A stretch of DNA of 64,000 bases from NCBI RefSeq assembly GCF_050038885.1, contig NZ_CP143624.1:2542001-2606000 (forward strand), given 5' to 3'. Source of the stretch: Myxococcus flavus. GTDB taxonomy: Bacteria > Myxococcota > Myxococcia > Myxococcales > Myxococcaceae. Made by a program: the position numbers and the translations under genes. The notes beneath the pieces were generated by a model. The model saw only the letters and a program-made list of their open reading frames with translations, made no database searches and was not told where the DNA came from. This document shows positions 17,216 to 25,554 of the stretch, one piece after another; within the stretch, counting starts at the first letter, position 1, and each line of letters begins with the position of its first letter.

Positions 17216-18251
17216 GTGACGACCGCCAGCCGCATCCCGCTGTTCGAGAACGTGCGAGGCCTCCTCATCCTCCTGGTGGTGATGGGGCACGCGCTCGAGC
17301 CGCTCCTGGAGCGTGAGCCGCTGGCACGGGCGCTCTACACGGGCCTGTACCTGTTCCACATTCCCGCGTTCGCGTTCCTCTCCGGCCACCTGACGCGCGC
17401 GGAGTCGGGCGCCAGGGCACTGTGGAGCGTCGCGTGGGGACTGCTCGCGCCGCTGGCCGTGTTCCAGGTGCTGTACGTCGTCTTCGACGCGTGGGTGCTC
17501 GGACGCGGCTGGAGCCTGCACTGGCTGCTGCAGCCGTACTGGCTGCTGTGGTTCCTGCTGAGCCTCGCGAGCTGGCGCATGCTGCTGCCCCTGCTCCTCA
17601 GACTGCCCGGGCCGTGGGTGTGGGCCGTGGCGCTGTCGCTGGGCGCGGGCCTGCTGCCCTGGGTGGGCTACCCGTTCAGCCTGTCGCGGACGTTGGTGTT
17701 CCTCCCCTGCTTCGTCGCGGGCTACCTGATGCCCAGGCACTGGCTGCTGGCCCCCACGGCGTCCCGCGCCCGGAGCGTCACCCTCGCGGCGGTCCTGCTC
17801 GTGGGGCTGGGCGCGGGCGTGGGCGCCATGGCGATGGGCCACCTGCCCACACCCGCCCTCCAGTGGCTGTATGGAAGCGTCGGTTACGCCCCGCTCGGCG
17901 CCACCCCGCTCACCGGCATGGCGGCGCGGCTGGCGCTCCTGGGCGGCGCGGCTGGCGCTGACGTGGGCGCTCTTCACGCTCAGCCCGCGTGAGGAGCGCG
18001 CGCTCACGCGCTTTGGCGGGCGCAGCCTGGCGCCCTTCCTCCTGCACGGGTTCTTCGTGCGCAGCGCCGGGGCCGCGGGCGCCTTCACCTCCCTCCACGG
18101 GCCGGTGGGCGTGGCCCTCGCGCTGGTGGCGGGGGCGCTGCTCGCGGTGATGCTGGGCCACCCGCAGGTGGCCCAGGCCACGCGTTTCCTGTGGGAGCCC
18201 CGGTGGCTCTTCCAGCGAGCGCGTGGCGCCGTGCCGGGCCTGGGGCGCTGA
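17216..18251 (+). pseudogene. Acyltransferase-3 membrane protein, frameshifted by a 22-bp duplication
   Basis: The first 235 codons encode a polytopic protein with the acyltransferase-3 start (ENVRGLLILLVVMGHALE) and helices through TGMAARLAL. The frame then runs into a stop at 17990-17992. The rest of the protein (ALTWALFTLSPREE to PGLGR) continues in another frame to 18251. A 17-bp sequence is repeated with a 22-bp period at 17921-17937 and 17943-17959. Removing one 22-bp unit restores a single 337-residue reading frame with the usual C-terminal helices. Acyltransferase-3 proteins acylate surface sugars or lipids. The start GTG lies 3 bp after the bestrophin stop. The copy in this assembly should yield a truncated protein. 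Confidence 0.85.
17921..17959 (+). repeat. 22-bp-period tandem duplication causing a frameshift
   Basis: The 17-mer GCGGCGCGGCTGGCGCT occurs at 17921-17937 and 17943-17959 with 5 bp between. Since 22 is not a multiple of three, the extra unit shifts the acyltransferase frame. It looks like replication slippage. Confidence 0.9.
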
Positions 18252-18257
18252 GCGGGC

Positions 18258-19082
18258 CTACTTCTTCCCGTACTCCAGCTTCACGCCCTTGCGCTGCGCG
18301 TAGATGTACGCCTCCATGGCGCGCATCCGCGGGTCCCCATCCGCGAGCGGCTTGCCGCGCACGGGGTTCTCGATGCACCAGTTGATCATATCGCGCAGCA
18401 GCGCCACGCGGCCGAGCTGCACCTGGTACTTCGGATACGTCTCCGGGTGCGTGTTGGTCGCGTCCGGGTGGCACATGTCGCAGGAGATGCCCACCGTGCC
18501 GCCAATGGCCTGCGCGTCATGGAACACGCGGTGGCCCTCCTTCACGAACTGCTCCGTGGACGCCGCCCAGATGGCCTCGTCCCGCTCGGAGAACGCGCCG
18601 TAGGTGTGGCCGTCCTGGATGGGCGCGGACACCTGCTTCTTCACCTCCGCGCCGCCGCTCCCGGACGTCACCCCGCCCTCGCGCACCGTGCCGTCCTTCG
18701 CGGGCCCGGGCGTGCGCGGCTGCTGCGTGCGCGGGGTGGTGGAGCCCGGCGCGGGCGCCTGCGCCACCAGGGGCACCGGGTCCCAGTTGGCGTTCGGATT
18801 CTTGCGCAACCACTCCGCCATCAGCGCGCCCGACACCTGCTGCGCCTGCGCGCGCGTCAGCGACTGGCCGGCCTTGACGCCCTTCACCTCCATGGACGTC
18901 TCGCCGTCACACAGCCCCACCACGAGGTTGCCGTCCTTCGACACCGGCAGCTCGTGCTTCTTCACCTCGGTGCCCTGGGCCGCCGCGTTCGGCGGCGACG
19001 CGGGCCCGGTGGCCAGCGCCGCGCCCCCCACGAACGACAGCACGGCACCCGTTCCCACAAGCAGCTTCATCCGGAAGGTCAT
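18258..19082 (-). CDS. Periplasmic mono-haem c-type cytochrome (SoxA/TsdA-like C-terminus)
   Basis: The 274-residue protein has a signal peptide (cleavage near 25, AALATGPA), a Pro/Ala/Thr-rich middle (about 108-150) and one haem c site CDMCH at 201-205. After the haem, RDMINWCIENPVRGKPL and RMRAMEAYIYAQRKG resemble the haem domain ends of SoxA and thiosulfate-dehydrogenase cytochromes. Met near the end of that helix may be the distal ligand. It is the third gene of an operon with a di-haem peroxidase and a phosphoesterase, so it may pass electrons to the peroxidase. The start could also be the Met at residue 5. Confidence 0.8.
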   Translation of the reverse strand: MTFRMKLLVGTGAVLSFVGGAALATGPASPPNAAAQGTEVKKHELPVSKDGNLVVGLCDGETSMEVKGVKAGQSLTRAQAQQVSGALMAEWLRKNPNANWDPVPLVAQAPAPGSTTPRTQQPRTPGPAKDGTVREGGVTSGSGGAEVKKQVSAPIQDGHTYGAFSERDEAIWAASTEQFVKEGHRVFHDAQAIGGTVGISCDMCHPDATNTHPETYPKYQVQLGRVALLRDMINWCIENPVRGKPLADGDPRMRAMEAYIYAQRKGVKLEYGKK

Positions 19083-19097
19083 GGTGTCCCCTCGCGC

Positions 19098-20219
<1,122 letters not shown>

Positions 20220-20231
20220 GGCGGCGTCTCC

Positions 20232-21545
20232 TCAGGGCTTGGACGTCGAGGCGGGCTTCACGAGCGTCTCGGTGCCGTACACACCGATGTCCGCCGGGTT
20301 CTTCACCGTCAGGTCCGGGTTGGGGGCCAGGTCTCCCAGGTTCCCCTTCTTCCCCATGGCCACCGCGGTGTCGCGCTCCGGGCGCTTGTTCTTCAGCCCG
20401 CGCTGCCGCGCCTGCTCCCTGGCGGCGTACTTCGCGAACTTCTCGTCGGTGAGGGTGAAGAGGAAGGCCACCACGTCGTCGATCTCCGCCTCCGTGAGCC
20501 CCAGCCGCTGCATGCCGCCGTCCAGGTACGGGTTGGGCACGCCCCCCTTGTTGTAGTGGTCCATGACGTCCCACAGCGTCGCCAGGGAGCCGTCGTGCAT
20601 GTACGGGCCGGTGATGCCGATGTTGCGCAGGGTGGGCGTCTTGAAGGCGCCGACGTCGTTCTCCTGCTTCGTCACCAGGAAGCGGCCCAGCTCGGAGAAG
20701 CGCGTCTCCAGCGCCAGCTCGTCAATCTGCTGCTCGTCGCCGGTGCGGACCACCTTCAGCGCCTCGCGGGCGAGCTGCACGAAGTCCTGCTTGTGCGCCG
20801 CGATGCCGATGTTGTGGAACTTCTGGTCGCTGAACAGCGGCGACACCACGTTGCCCGCGTGGCAGGTGTTGCAGCGGGCCTTGCCGTTGAAGAGCGCCCA
20901 GCCGCGGCGCTCGGCGGCGGAGAACGCCTTGGAATCCCCGGTGATGAAGCGGTCGAACTTCGCGTTGCCGGAGTAGAGCGTGCGCTCGAAGGCGCCAATG
21001 GCCGCCGCCAGGTCGTCGAAGTTCACCTCGCGGTTGAAGACGCGGCGGAAGTCCGCCACGTACTCCGGGATGGCCTTCACCTTGGCCACCACCGCCGCCT
21101 CGTCGGGCATGCCCATCTCCCGCGGGTTGAGGATGGGCAGCTTCGCCTGGTCCTCCAGCGTCGACGCGCGGCCGTCCCAGAACTGCGAAGCGTTGAAGAG
21201 CGCGTTGAGGATGGTGGGGCTGTTGCGGGTGACCTTCTGCCCCTTCACGCCCTCCGACACCGGCTTCGCGTCCGTGAAGCCGAAGCGCGGGTCATGACAG
21301 GTGGCGCAGGACACCGTGTTGTCCACCGACAGCCGCTGGTCGTTGAAGAGCTTCTCCCCCAGCAGCACGCGCTCCGGCGTGGGCGCGAGGTGGGCCGGGA
21401 CGGACAGCTTCCACAGCGCCGCGGACACGCCCGCTGGCAGGTCGGCGGGTGGAGGCGCCGCCTCCTTCGTGGGCGGCTGGGCCTGCCCGGGATGAGCGGA
21501 CAGCAGGACGGCGAGCGACAGTGCAACGCCACACGGCGGGCGCAT
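20232..21545 (-). CDS. Di-haem cytochrome c peroxidase (CcpA/MauG family)
   Basis: The ATG at 21545, with GGGGAG just upstream, opens a signal peptide; a start at 21575 is less likely. The 437-residue protein has two haem c motifs, CATCH (80-84) and CNTCH (225-229), and the family segments RNSPTILNALFN, FWDGRASTLEDQ and FKTPTLRNIGITGPYMHDGS. Family members reduce H2O2 to water in the periplasm, or oxidise protein tryptophans (MauG) when both haems cooperate. Which type this is cannot be told. A charged C-terminal tail of about 70 residues follows the catalytic domain. It is first in the three-gene operon. Confidence 0.92.
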   Translation of the reverse strand: MRPPCGVALSLAVLLSAHPGQAQPPTKEAAPPPADLPAGVSAALWKLSVPAHLAPTPERVLLGEKLFNDQRLSVDNTVSCATCHDPRFGFTDAKPVSEGVKGQKVTRNSPTILNALFNASQFWDGRASTLEDQAKLPILNPREMGMPDEAAVVAKVKAIPEYVADFRRVFNREVNFDDLAAAIGAFERTLYSGNAKFDRFITGDSKAFSAAERRGWALFNGKARCNTCHAGNVVSPLFSDQKFHNIGIAAHKQDFVQLAREALKVVRTGDEQQIDELALETRFSELGRFLVTKQENDVGAFKTPTLRNIGITGPYMHDGSLATLWDVMDHYNKGGVPNPYLDGGMQRLGLTEAEIDDVVAFLFTLTDEKFAKYAAREQARQRGLKNKRPERDTAVAMGKKGNLGDLAPNPDLTVKNPADIGVYGTETLVKPASTSKP

Positions 21546-21767
21546 GGTCTCCCCTCCCCACCAGCCACGGGCCACACCGAGAAGGAGTCACGGTGCCGGG
21601 GCCGGGGTCAGTTCTTTCCTGAAAACACCATTACCCTCGGGTCGCAGTCCAGGGGTTCGTTCGCGGAAGTGTCCATCAATGGAGCAAGGGCAGACACCAT
21701 ACGTGGGCTGCCGAACACTCGAAGCGGGCGCATCTTCACTTCAAGGAAGAGAACCGAGGAGGGCGTC

Positions 21768-22016
21768 ATGTGGGACCCAGGTGAGTTGCGCGAAGGCATG
21801 GCCGTGAGGGACGAGCATGGCAGGCGGCTCGGCACGGTGGTGCACATCGGCGACACGCACTTCGAGCTGGAGCAGGGGTGGCCGCCGAGCCGCGACTTCA
21901 TGGTGAGCTTCCACCTGGTGGCGCGGGTGGACCACGGCGAGGTGTTCCTGCATCCCGGCCACGGCGCCACCGTCCCCACGGAGGACGAGTCGCTCGACAG
22001 CGGCGCGTACATCTAG
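21768..22016 (+). CDS. Small DUF2171/PRC-barrel-like protein
   Basis: The 82-residue protein begins with LREGMAVRDEHGRRLGTVVHIGDTHFELE, the small beta-barrel pattern of DUF2171 and PRC-barrel proteins. It is soluble, with no signal peptide. Such proteins are often stress or storage related, but no molecular role is established. GAGGAGG lies just upstream of the ATG. The stop overlaps the end of the convergent DUF2156 gene by 4 bp, which is tight even for this genome. Confidence 0.7.
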   Translation: MWDPGELREGMAVRDEHGRRLGTVVHIGDTHFELEQGWPPSRDFMVSFHLVARVDHGEVFLHPGHGATVPTEDESLDSGAYI

Positions 22017-23425
22017 CGTCCAGGCAGGCTCAAGTCCCGGGAGACGAACAGCAGCCCGGACGCGGTCGCTGGCGCGAGCACGGCGACGGCGATGATGGCC
22101 CAGTCCAGCGGCGCACGCGCCAGGGGCACGTTGTAGGTGACGGCCTGGGCGAAGGTCAGGCAGGCGTCCGCCGCCGTCAGGCCCCCCAGCACCGTGGCCA
22201 GGGAATCGCGCCAGCGGCGCACCAGCGAGAACAGCCCCACCGTCAGGCCCACGTCGAACAGCACCCACGCCCACTGCACGGCGACGGAGGGGAACCAGCG
22301 CGCCGTGGCGGGCAGCGCCAGCAGCGCCGTCCACGGCACGAGCAGCACGGCCAGCGCATGCACCAGGAGCCGCGGGCGCCGCAGCAGCGTGGCGATGCCG
22401 AAGCGCAGCAGGCTGCCCTGCGCGAAGGCACGCAGGGCGTCATACACCGCCGCCAGCCCGCCGCGCGGCGTGGGGTAGGACAGGTGGATGGGCACCCAGG
22501 CGTCGGGGCGGAACTTCGCCTTGAAGGCGCGCAGGCCCTCGAAGTCGAAAAGTGGCCGGCCGCACGCTCGTGCCAGCCGCAACCATGGCCGCACGGGCCC
22601 CGCCAGGGGCGCCAGCCCCAGCGTCACGTAGCGCCGGCCCCCGGCGGCGGCGGACCGCATGGCCAGGTCCACCAGTGACTCCGCCGTGCCGTTGGGCGCC
22701 TCGGGGTCGCGGAGCAGGTCCTGGAGGAACCAGCCGTCGCGCGCGTACACGGGCGACACCGAGAGGAAGCCCACCACCTCGCCCTCCACCTCCGCCACGA
22801 AGGCATACCGCTCGCTCGCGAAGGCGTGCGGACGGAGCTGGACCAGGAAGCCCATGGGCGCCATGCGGCGGGAGGCCAGCCAGCGGGCCTTCAGCCGCTC
22901 CACGGCCTTCCGCGTGGGATTCCGCGCGTCCGCCAGTTCCTCGGCCGGGACCTCGCGCACCTTCACCCCGCGAGCCCGGGCGCGGCGAAGCTGCTCCCGC
23001 AGGCTGCGGCTGCCGCGCAACACCTCGTCCCAGCGCGCCGGGTCCCAGACGGGCTGCTCGCCGATGGACAGCGACGCCATGGGCACGTGCTCCAGAAAGC
23101 GCGGTTCGGTGGCGAAGAAGCACACGCGCCGGCCCGCCGCGCGCGCGGCCGCGTGAAAGCCCTCCGTCACCGCGGCCAACCGCGCTGGAGAGGTGATGGG
23201 TGCCCCGGCGGCCACCCAGGCTCCACCCGTGTCCACATACGCCACGCATGCGTCGCCCGCCGGGTCGAACCAGTAGTGGAAGCCCGGCTGGAGCACTTGG
23301 AACGAGGTCGCATTCCAGCCATACAGGCGCAGCAGCGCCAGCACCCGCTCCCGCGGCTCCAGCGCCGTCGCCACCCGCTGTGATGTCTGCCCTTCTTCCA
23401 CGCGGCGGGAAGGTATGTGCCGCAT
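22013..23425 (-). CDS. DUF2156 (LPG-synthase C-terminal-like) protein with C-terminal membrane helices
   Basis: With the ATG at 23425 the product has 470 residues. The first 330 or so are a double GNAT-like domain of the DUF2156 type, as in the catalytic part of lysyl-phosphatidylglycerol synthases (YGWNATSFQVLQPGFHYWF, VAYVDTGGAWVAAGAPI, GGRRYVTLGLAPLAG). The last 120 residues form about four membrane helices. In MprF the membrane part precedes the catalytic domain; here it follows, in reverse order. Such enzymes modify membrane lipids with amino acids using aminoacyl-tRNA. The long upstream extension of the frame looks non-coding. Start choice is uncertain because the ribosome site is weak. 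Confidence 0.75.
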   Translation of the reverse strand: MRHIPSRRVEEGQTSQRVATALEPRERVLALLRLYGWNATSFQVLQPGFHYWFDPAGDACVAYVDTGGAWVAAGAPITSPARLAAVTEGFHAAARAAGRRVCFFATEPRFLEHVPMASLSIGEQPVWDPARWDEVLRGSRSLREQLRRARARGVKVREVPAEELADARNPTRKAVERLKARWLASRRMAPMGFLVQLRPHAFASERYAFVAEVEGEVVGFLSVSPVYARDGWFLQDLLRDPEAPNGTAESLVDLAMRSAAAGGRRYVTLGLAPLAGPVRPWLRLARACGRPLFDFEGLRAFKAKFRPDAWVPIHLSYPTPRGGLAAVYDALRAFAQGSLLRFGIATLLRRPRLLVHALAVLLVPWTALLALPATARWFPSVAVQWAWVLFDVGLTVGLFSLVRRWRDSLATVLGGLTAADACLTFAQAVTYNVPLARAPLDWAIIAVAVLAPATASGLLFVSRDLSLPGR

Positions 23426-23633
23426 GTGTGGACCGCAAACGAGAACACCGTCTGTCCTGGCCCGGGCGGCGCGCCCCATACCGCGCGCATGGGCCCGCAC
23501 GGCATGAGGAAGCCGTTGAAGACCGCATGCACGCGGGGCCCCCGGCGAACGCGGCCGTCGAGAGCAGGCAGGCACTCTGGGAAGAGGAGAGTGGCCATAA
23601 GCTGCGGCGCACTCTCCCCCTGGAGCACGTGCC

Positions 23634-24338
23634 TTGAATCATCCTCCCCTTGCGGCCTGTGTCCTGGCTGCCCTGCTCTCCCCTCCTCTCGCTGCGGCTG
23701 ACGCGGCTGGCGTGCGCACCAACACCGCGCGCTTGCTGACCACGGACGCGGCGGAGGTCATCGACGCGCCCGTGCTGGGCCTCCAGCGCACGGCGCTGCC
23801 GCTCGTCGCGGGGCTGGCGGTGGACACGTCGCTGTACGCCAACGCCTTGCTGGCCCCCAACCTGGGGCTGCGCTGGGCCATGGCAGCCGGCCCCCACCGC
23901 CTCGTCCTGGGCGCGCGCTACACGCATTTCGTGGGCGCCTCCGTCTACTCGGACGTCGTGACATCGGAGGCGGATACGCCGGCGCTCCAGCGCTTCGAGC
24001 CCGAGCTATCCGGCCCGTCGTTCTACGGCGTCTATGGTCTGGCGCTGGGCCGCCTGCTGGTGCAGGGCGAGGCGCGCTACGGGCACTACACGTCGGACTA
24101 CCTCTCCTTCACCGGCGCGGTGGCCTTCAACTTCGCGGGCCACTGGTCCGTGGTGGGCGAGGCCGGCGTGCGCGTGAAGGGCGGCGCCACGCTGCGCGCC
24201 GCGGCCGGCCTCCGCTATGGCGGCGAGCACTTCGGCCTGGGGCTGGGCGCATCCTACGTGGACATGAGCGACCCCGCCCTTCCCGGAGAGAGCCTCCCCG
24301 TCCTTCCCGTCCTCGACCTGTCCTGGAGCTTCCGATGA
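23634..24338 (+). CDS. Exported outer-membrane beta-barrel-like protein
   Basis: The 234-residue product has a signal peptide (AALLSPPLAAADA) and then a regular alternation of short amphipathic strands with aromatic ends (HRLVLGARYTHFVG, GEARYGHYTSDYLSF, FGLGLGASYVDM), ending in LSWSFR with a C-terminal aromatic residue pattern typical of outer-membrane barrels. The start is a TTG with GGAG about 9 nt upstream. It overlaps the following lipoprotein gene by 4 bp, so the two are translationally coupled and may work together in the outer membrane. No specific family was recognised. Confidence 0.7.
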   Translation: MNHPPLAACVLAALLSPPLAAADAAGVRTNTARLLTTDAAEVIDAPVLGLQRTALPLVAGLAVDTSLYANALLAPNLGLRWAMAAGPHRLVLGARYTHFVGASVYSDVVTSEADTPALQRFEPELSGPSFYGVYGLALGRLLVQGEARYGHYTSDYLSFTGAVAFNFAGHWSVVGEAGVRVKGGATLRAAAGLRYGGEHFGLGLGASYVDMSDPALPGESLPVLPVLDLSWSFR

Positions 24339-24922
24339 TGATGCGTGCCCTGCTGCTCCCCTGCGTACTGCTGCTGTCCGCGTGCTCGGCGGAAATCGCC
24401 ATCCAGACCGAGCCCTTCGACCAGGTGGTGCCCGTGACCTCGCTGCTGGAGCCCGTCTACGCGGAGGTGGCGCTCGACCTGCCGGAGGAGTCCGTCAACA
24501 CGCAGGACCTGGACATCATCGTCAACGAGGTCTCCGCCAGCCTCGTCGTGGTCAACCCGTCCCCCACGCTCACCCTGCGCACGTCCGCGCGGCTGTCCCT
24601 CACCGGCAGCGCCACACCGGACAGCCCGCGACTCTACACGGACCTCAACCGGCCGGCCTACTACGACGCGGCGGTGGAAATCCTCGCCGAGCGTGACTTC
24701 CCGCCCGACAGCCGCACGCCGGTGCGCATCGAATCCCAGGCGCTCAAGCGCGCCATCGGCCAGCGGCGCGTCTGGGTCATCGTCAGCAACACCGTGGTCC
24801 GCGCCGGCCTCACCCTGCCCCAGCTTCCGGCGAGGATCCGCCTGGAAGACATCGTCTTCCAGGCCCTGCTCACCAAGCCCTTCCCCGGACTGGGGGGCGC
24901 GCTGGAGGCCGGCGGGCTGTAG
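24335..24922 (+). CDS. Lipoprotein of unknown function
   Basis: The 195-residue product has a lipoprotein signal (LLLSACSA). The mature part is beta-rich with repeated hydrophobic-acidic strands (DLDIIVNEVSASLVVV, TLRTSARLSLTG) and no Cys after the lipid site. It may form a small beta-sandwich. Its ATG overlaps the stop of the beta-barrel gene, so both are made together. It ends 40 bp before the metalloprotease-like gene. No family was recognised. Confidence 0.65.
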   Translation: MMMRALLLPCVLLLSACSAEIAIQTEPFDQVVPVTSLLEPVYAEVALDLPEESVNTQDLDIIVNEVSASLVVVNPSPTLTLRTSARLSLTGSATPDSPRLYTDLNRPAYYDAAVEILAERDFPPDSRTPVRIESQALKRAIGQRRVWVIVSNTVVRAGLTLPQLPARIRLEDIVFQALLTKPFPGLGGALEAGGL

Positions 24923-24962
24923 CCAGCGGCGGGCGCGGGTGGGAAGCTGTCCTGGACCGCCC

Positions 24963-25541
24963 GTGACCTTCGCCTACTACGACAGCCTCACGCCCGCCCA
25001 GCAGCGCGTCTACCGGATGAGTGACTCGGTGGGCGCGCTCCGCCTGCGGGAGCCCCGGACGCTGGAGCCCCTGGTGGCGGCGCTGCGTGAGGCGCTGGCG
25101 CGGGGACACCCGCCGGACGTCGAGCAGGCCACCGCCCGGCTGAGTGACGCCCTCTGCGAGCGGCTGGACGTGTTCGCGCCGCGAGTGGAGGTGCTGGAGG
25201 TCCGCCCGTCCTCGGACACCGGCGAGCTGCACGGCATGTACACCCTGGAGCGGGGCCAGCGCCCGCGCATCCAGCTCTGGATGCGGACGGCGAAGCACGC
25301 GCGCGTGGTGGCCTTCCGCACCTACCTGCGCACCCTGCTGCACGAGCTGTGTCACCACCTGGACTTTCTCGTGCTGGAGCTGCCCGCTTCCTTCCACACG
25401 GAAGGTTTCTTCAGGCGGGAGTCCAGCCTCTTCCACCAACTCGTGCCCCGCCCGCCCGGACAACGGCGTTCCAGGGCCGCCAAGGGTGTGACGTCGGACA
25501 CCCCTGACATAAGTCCAGGCAGGCGGCGGCGCGGAGGCTAG
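24963..25541 (+). CDS. Small zincin-like putative metallopeptidase
   Basis: The 192-residue product carries HELCHHLD near residue 128, an HExxH-type zinc site with a third His or Asp nearby (HHLD) and a following Glu in FHTEGFFRRES. The helix before it (RTYLRTLLHE) fits the zincin fold. There is no signal peptide, so it should be cytoplasmic. The start is the GTG at 24963; longer frames upstream overlap the previous gene. The C-terminal 40 residues are basic and disordered. The M1 aminopeptidase gene starts 13 bp later. Activity is not shown by the sequence alone. Confidence 0.6.
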   Translation: MTFAYYDSLTPAQQRVYRMSDSVGALRLREPRTLEPLVAALREALARGHPPDVEQATARLSDALCERLDVFAPRVEVLEVRPSSDTGELHGMYTLERGQRPRIQLWMRTAKHARVVAFRTYLRTLLHELCHHLDFLVLELPASFHTEGFFRRESSLFHQLVPRPPGQRRSRAAKGVTSDTPDISPGRRRRGG

Positions 25542-25554
25542 ATTCCGCATCCCT

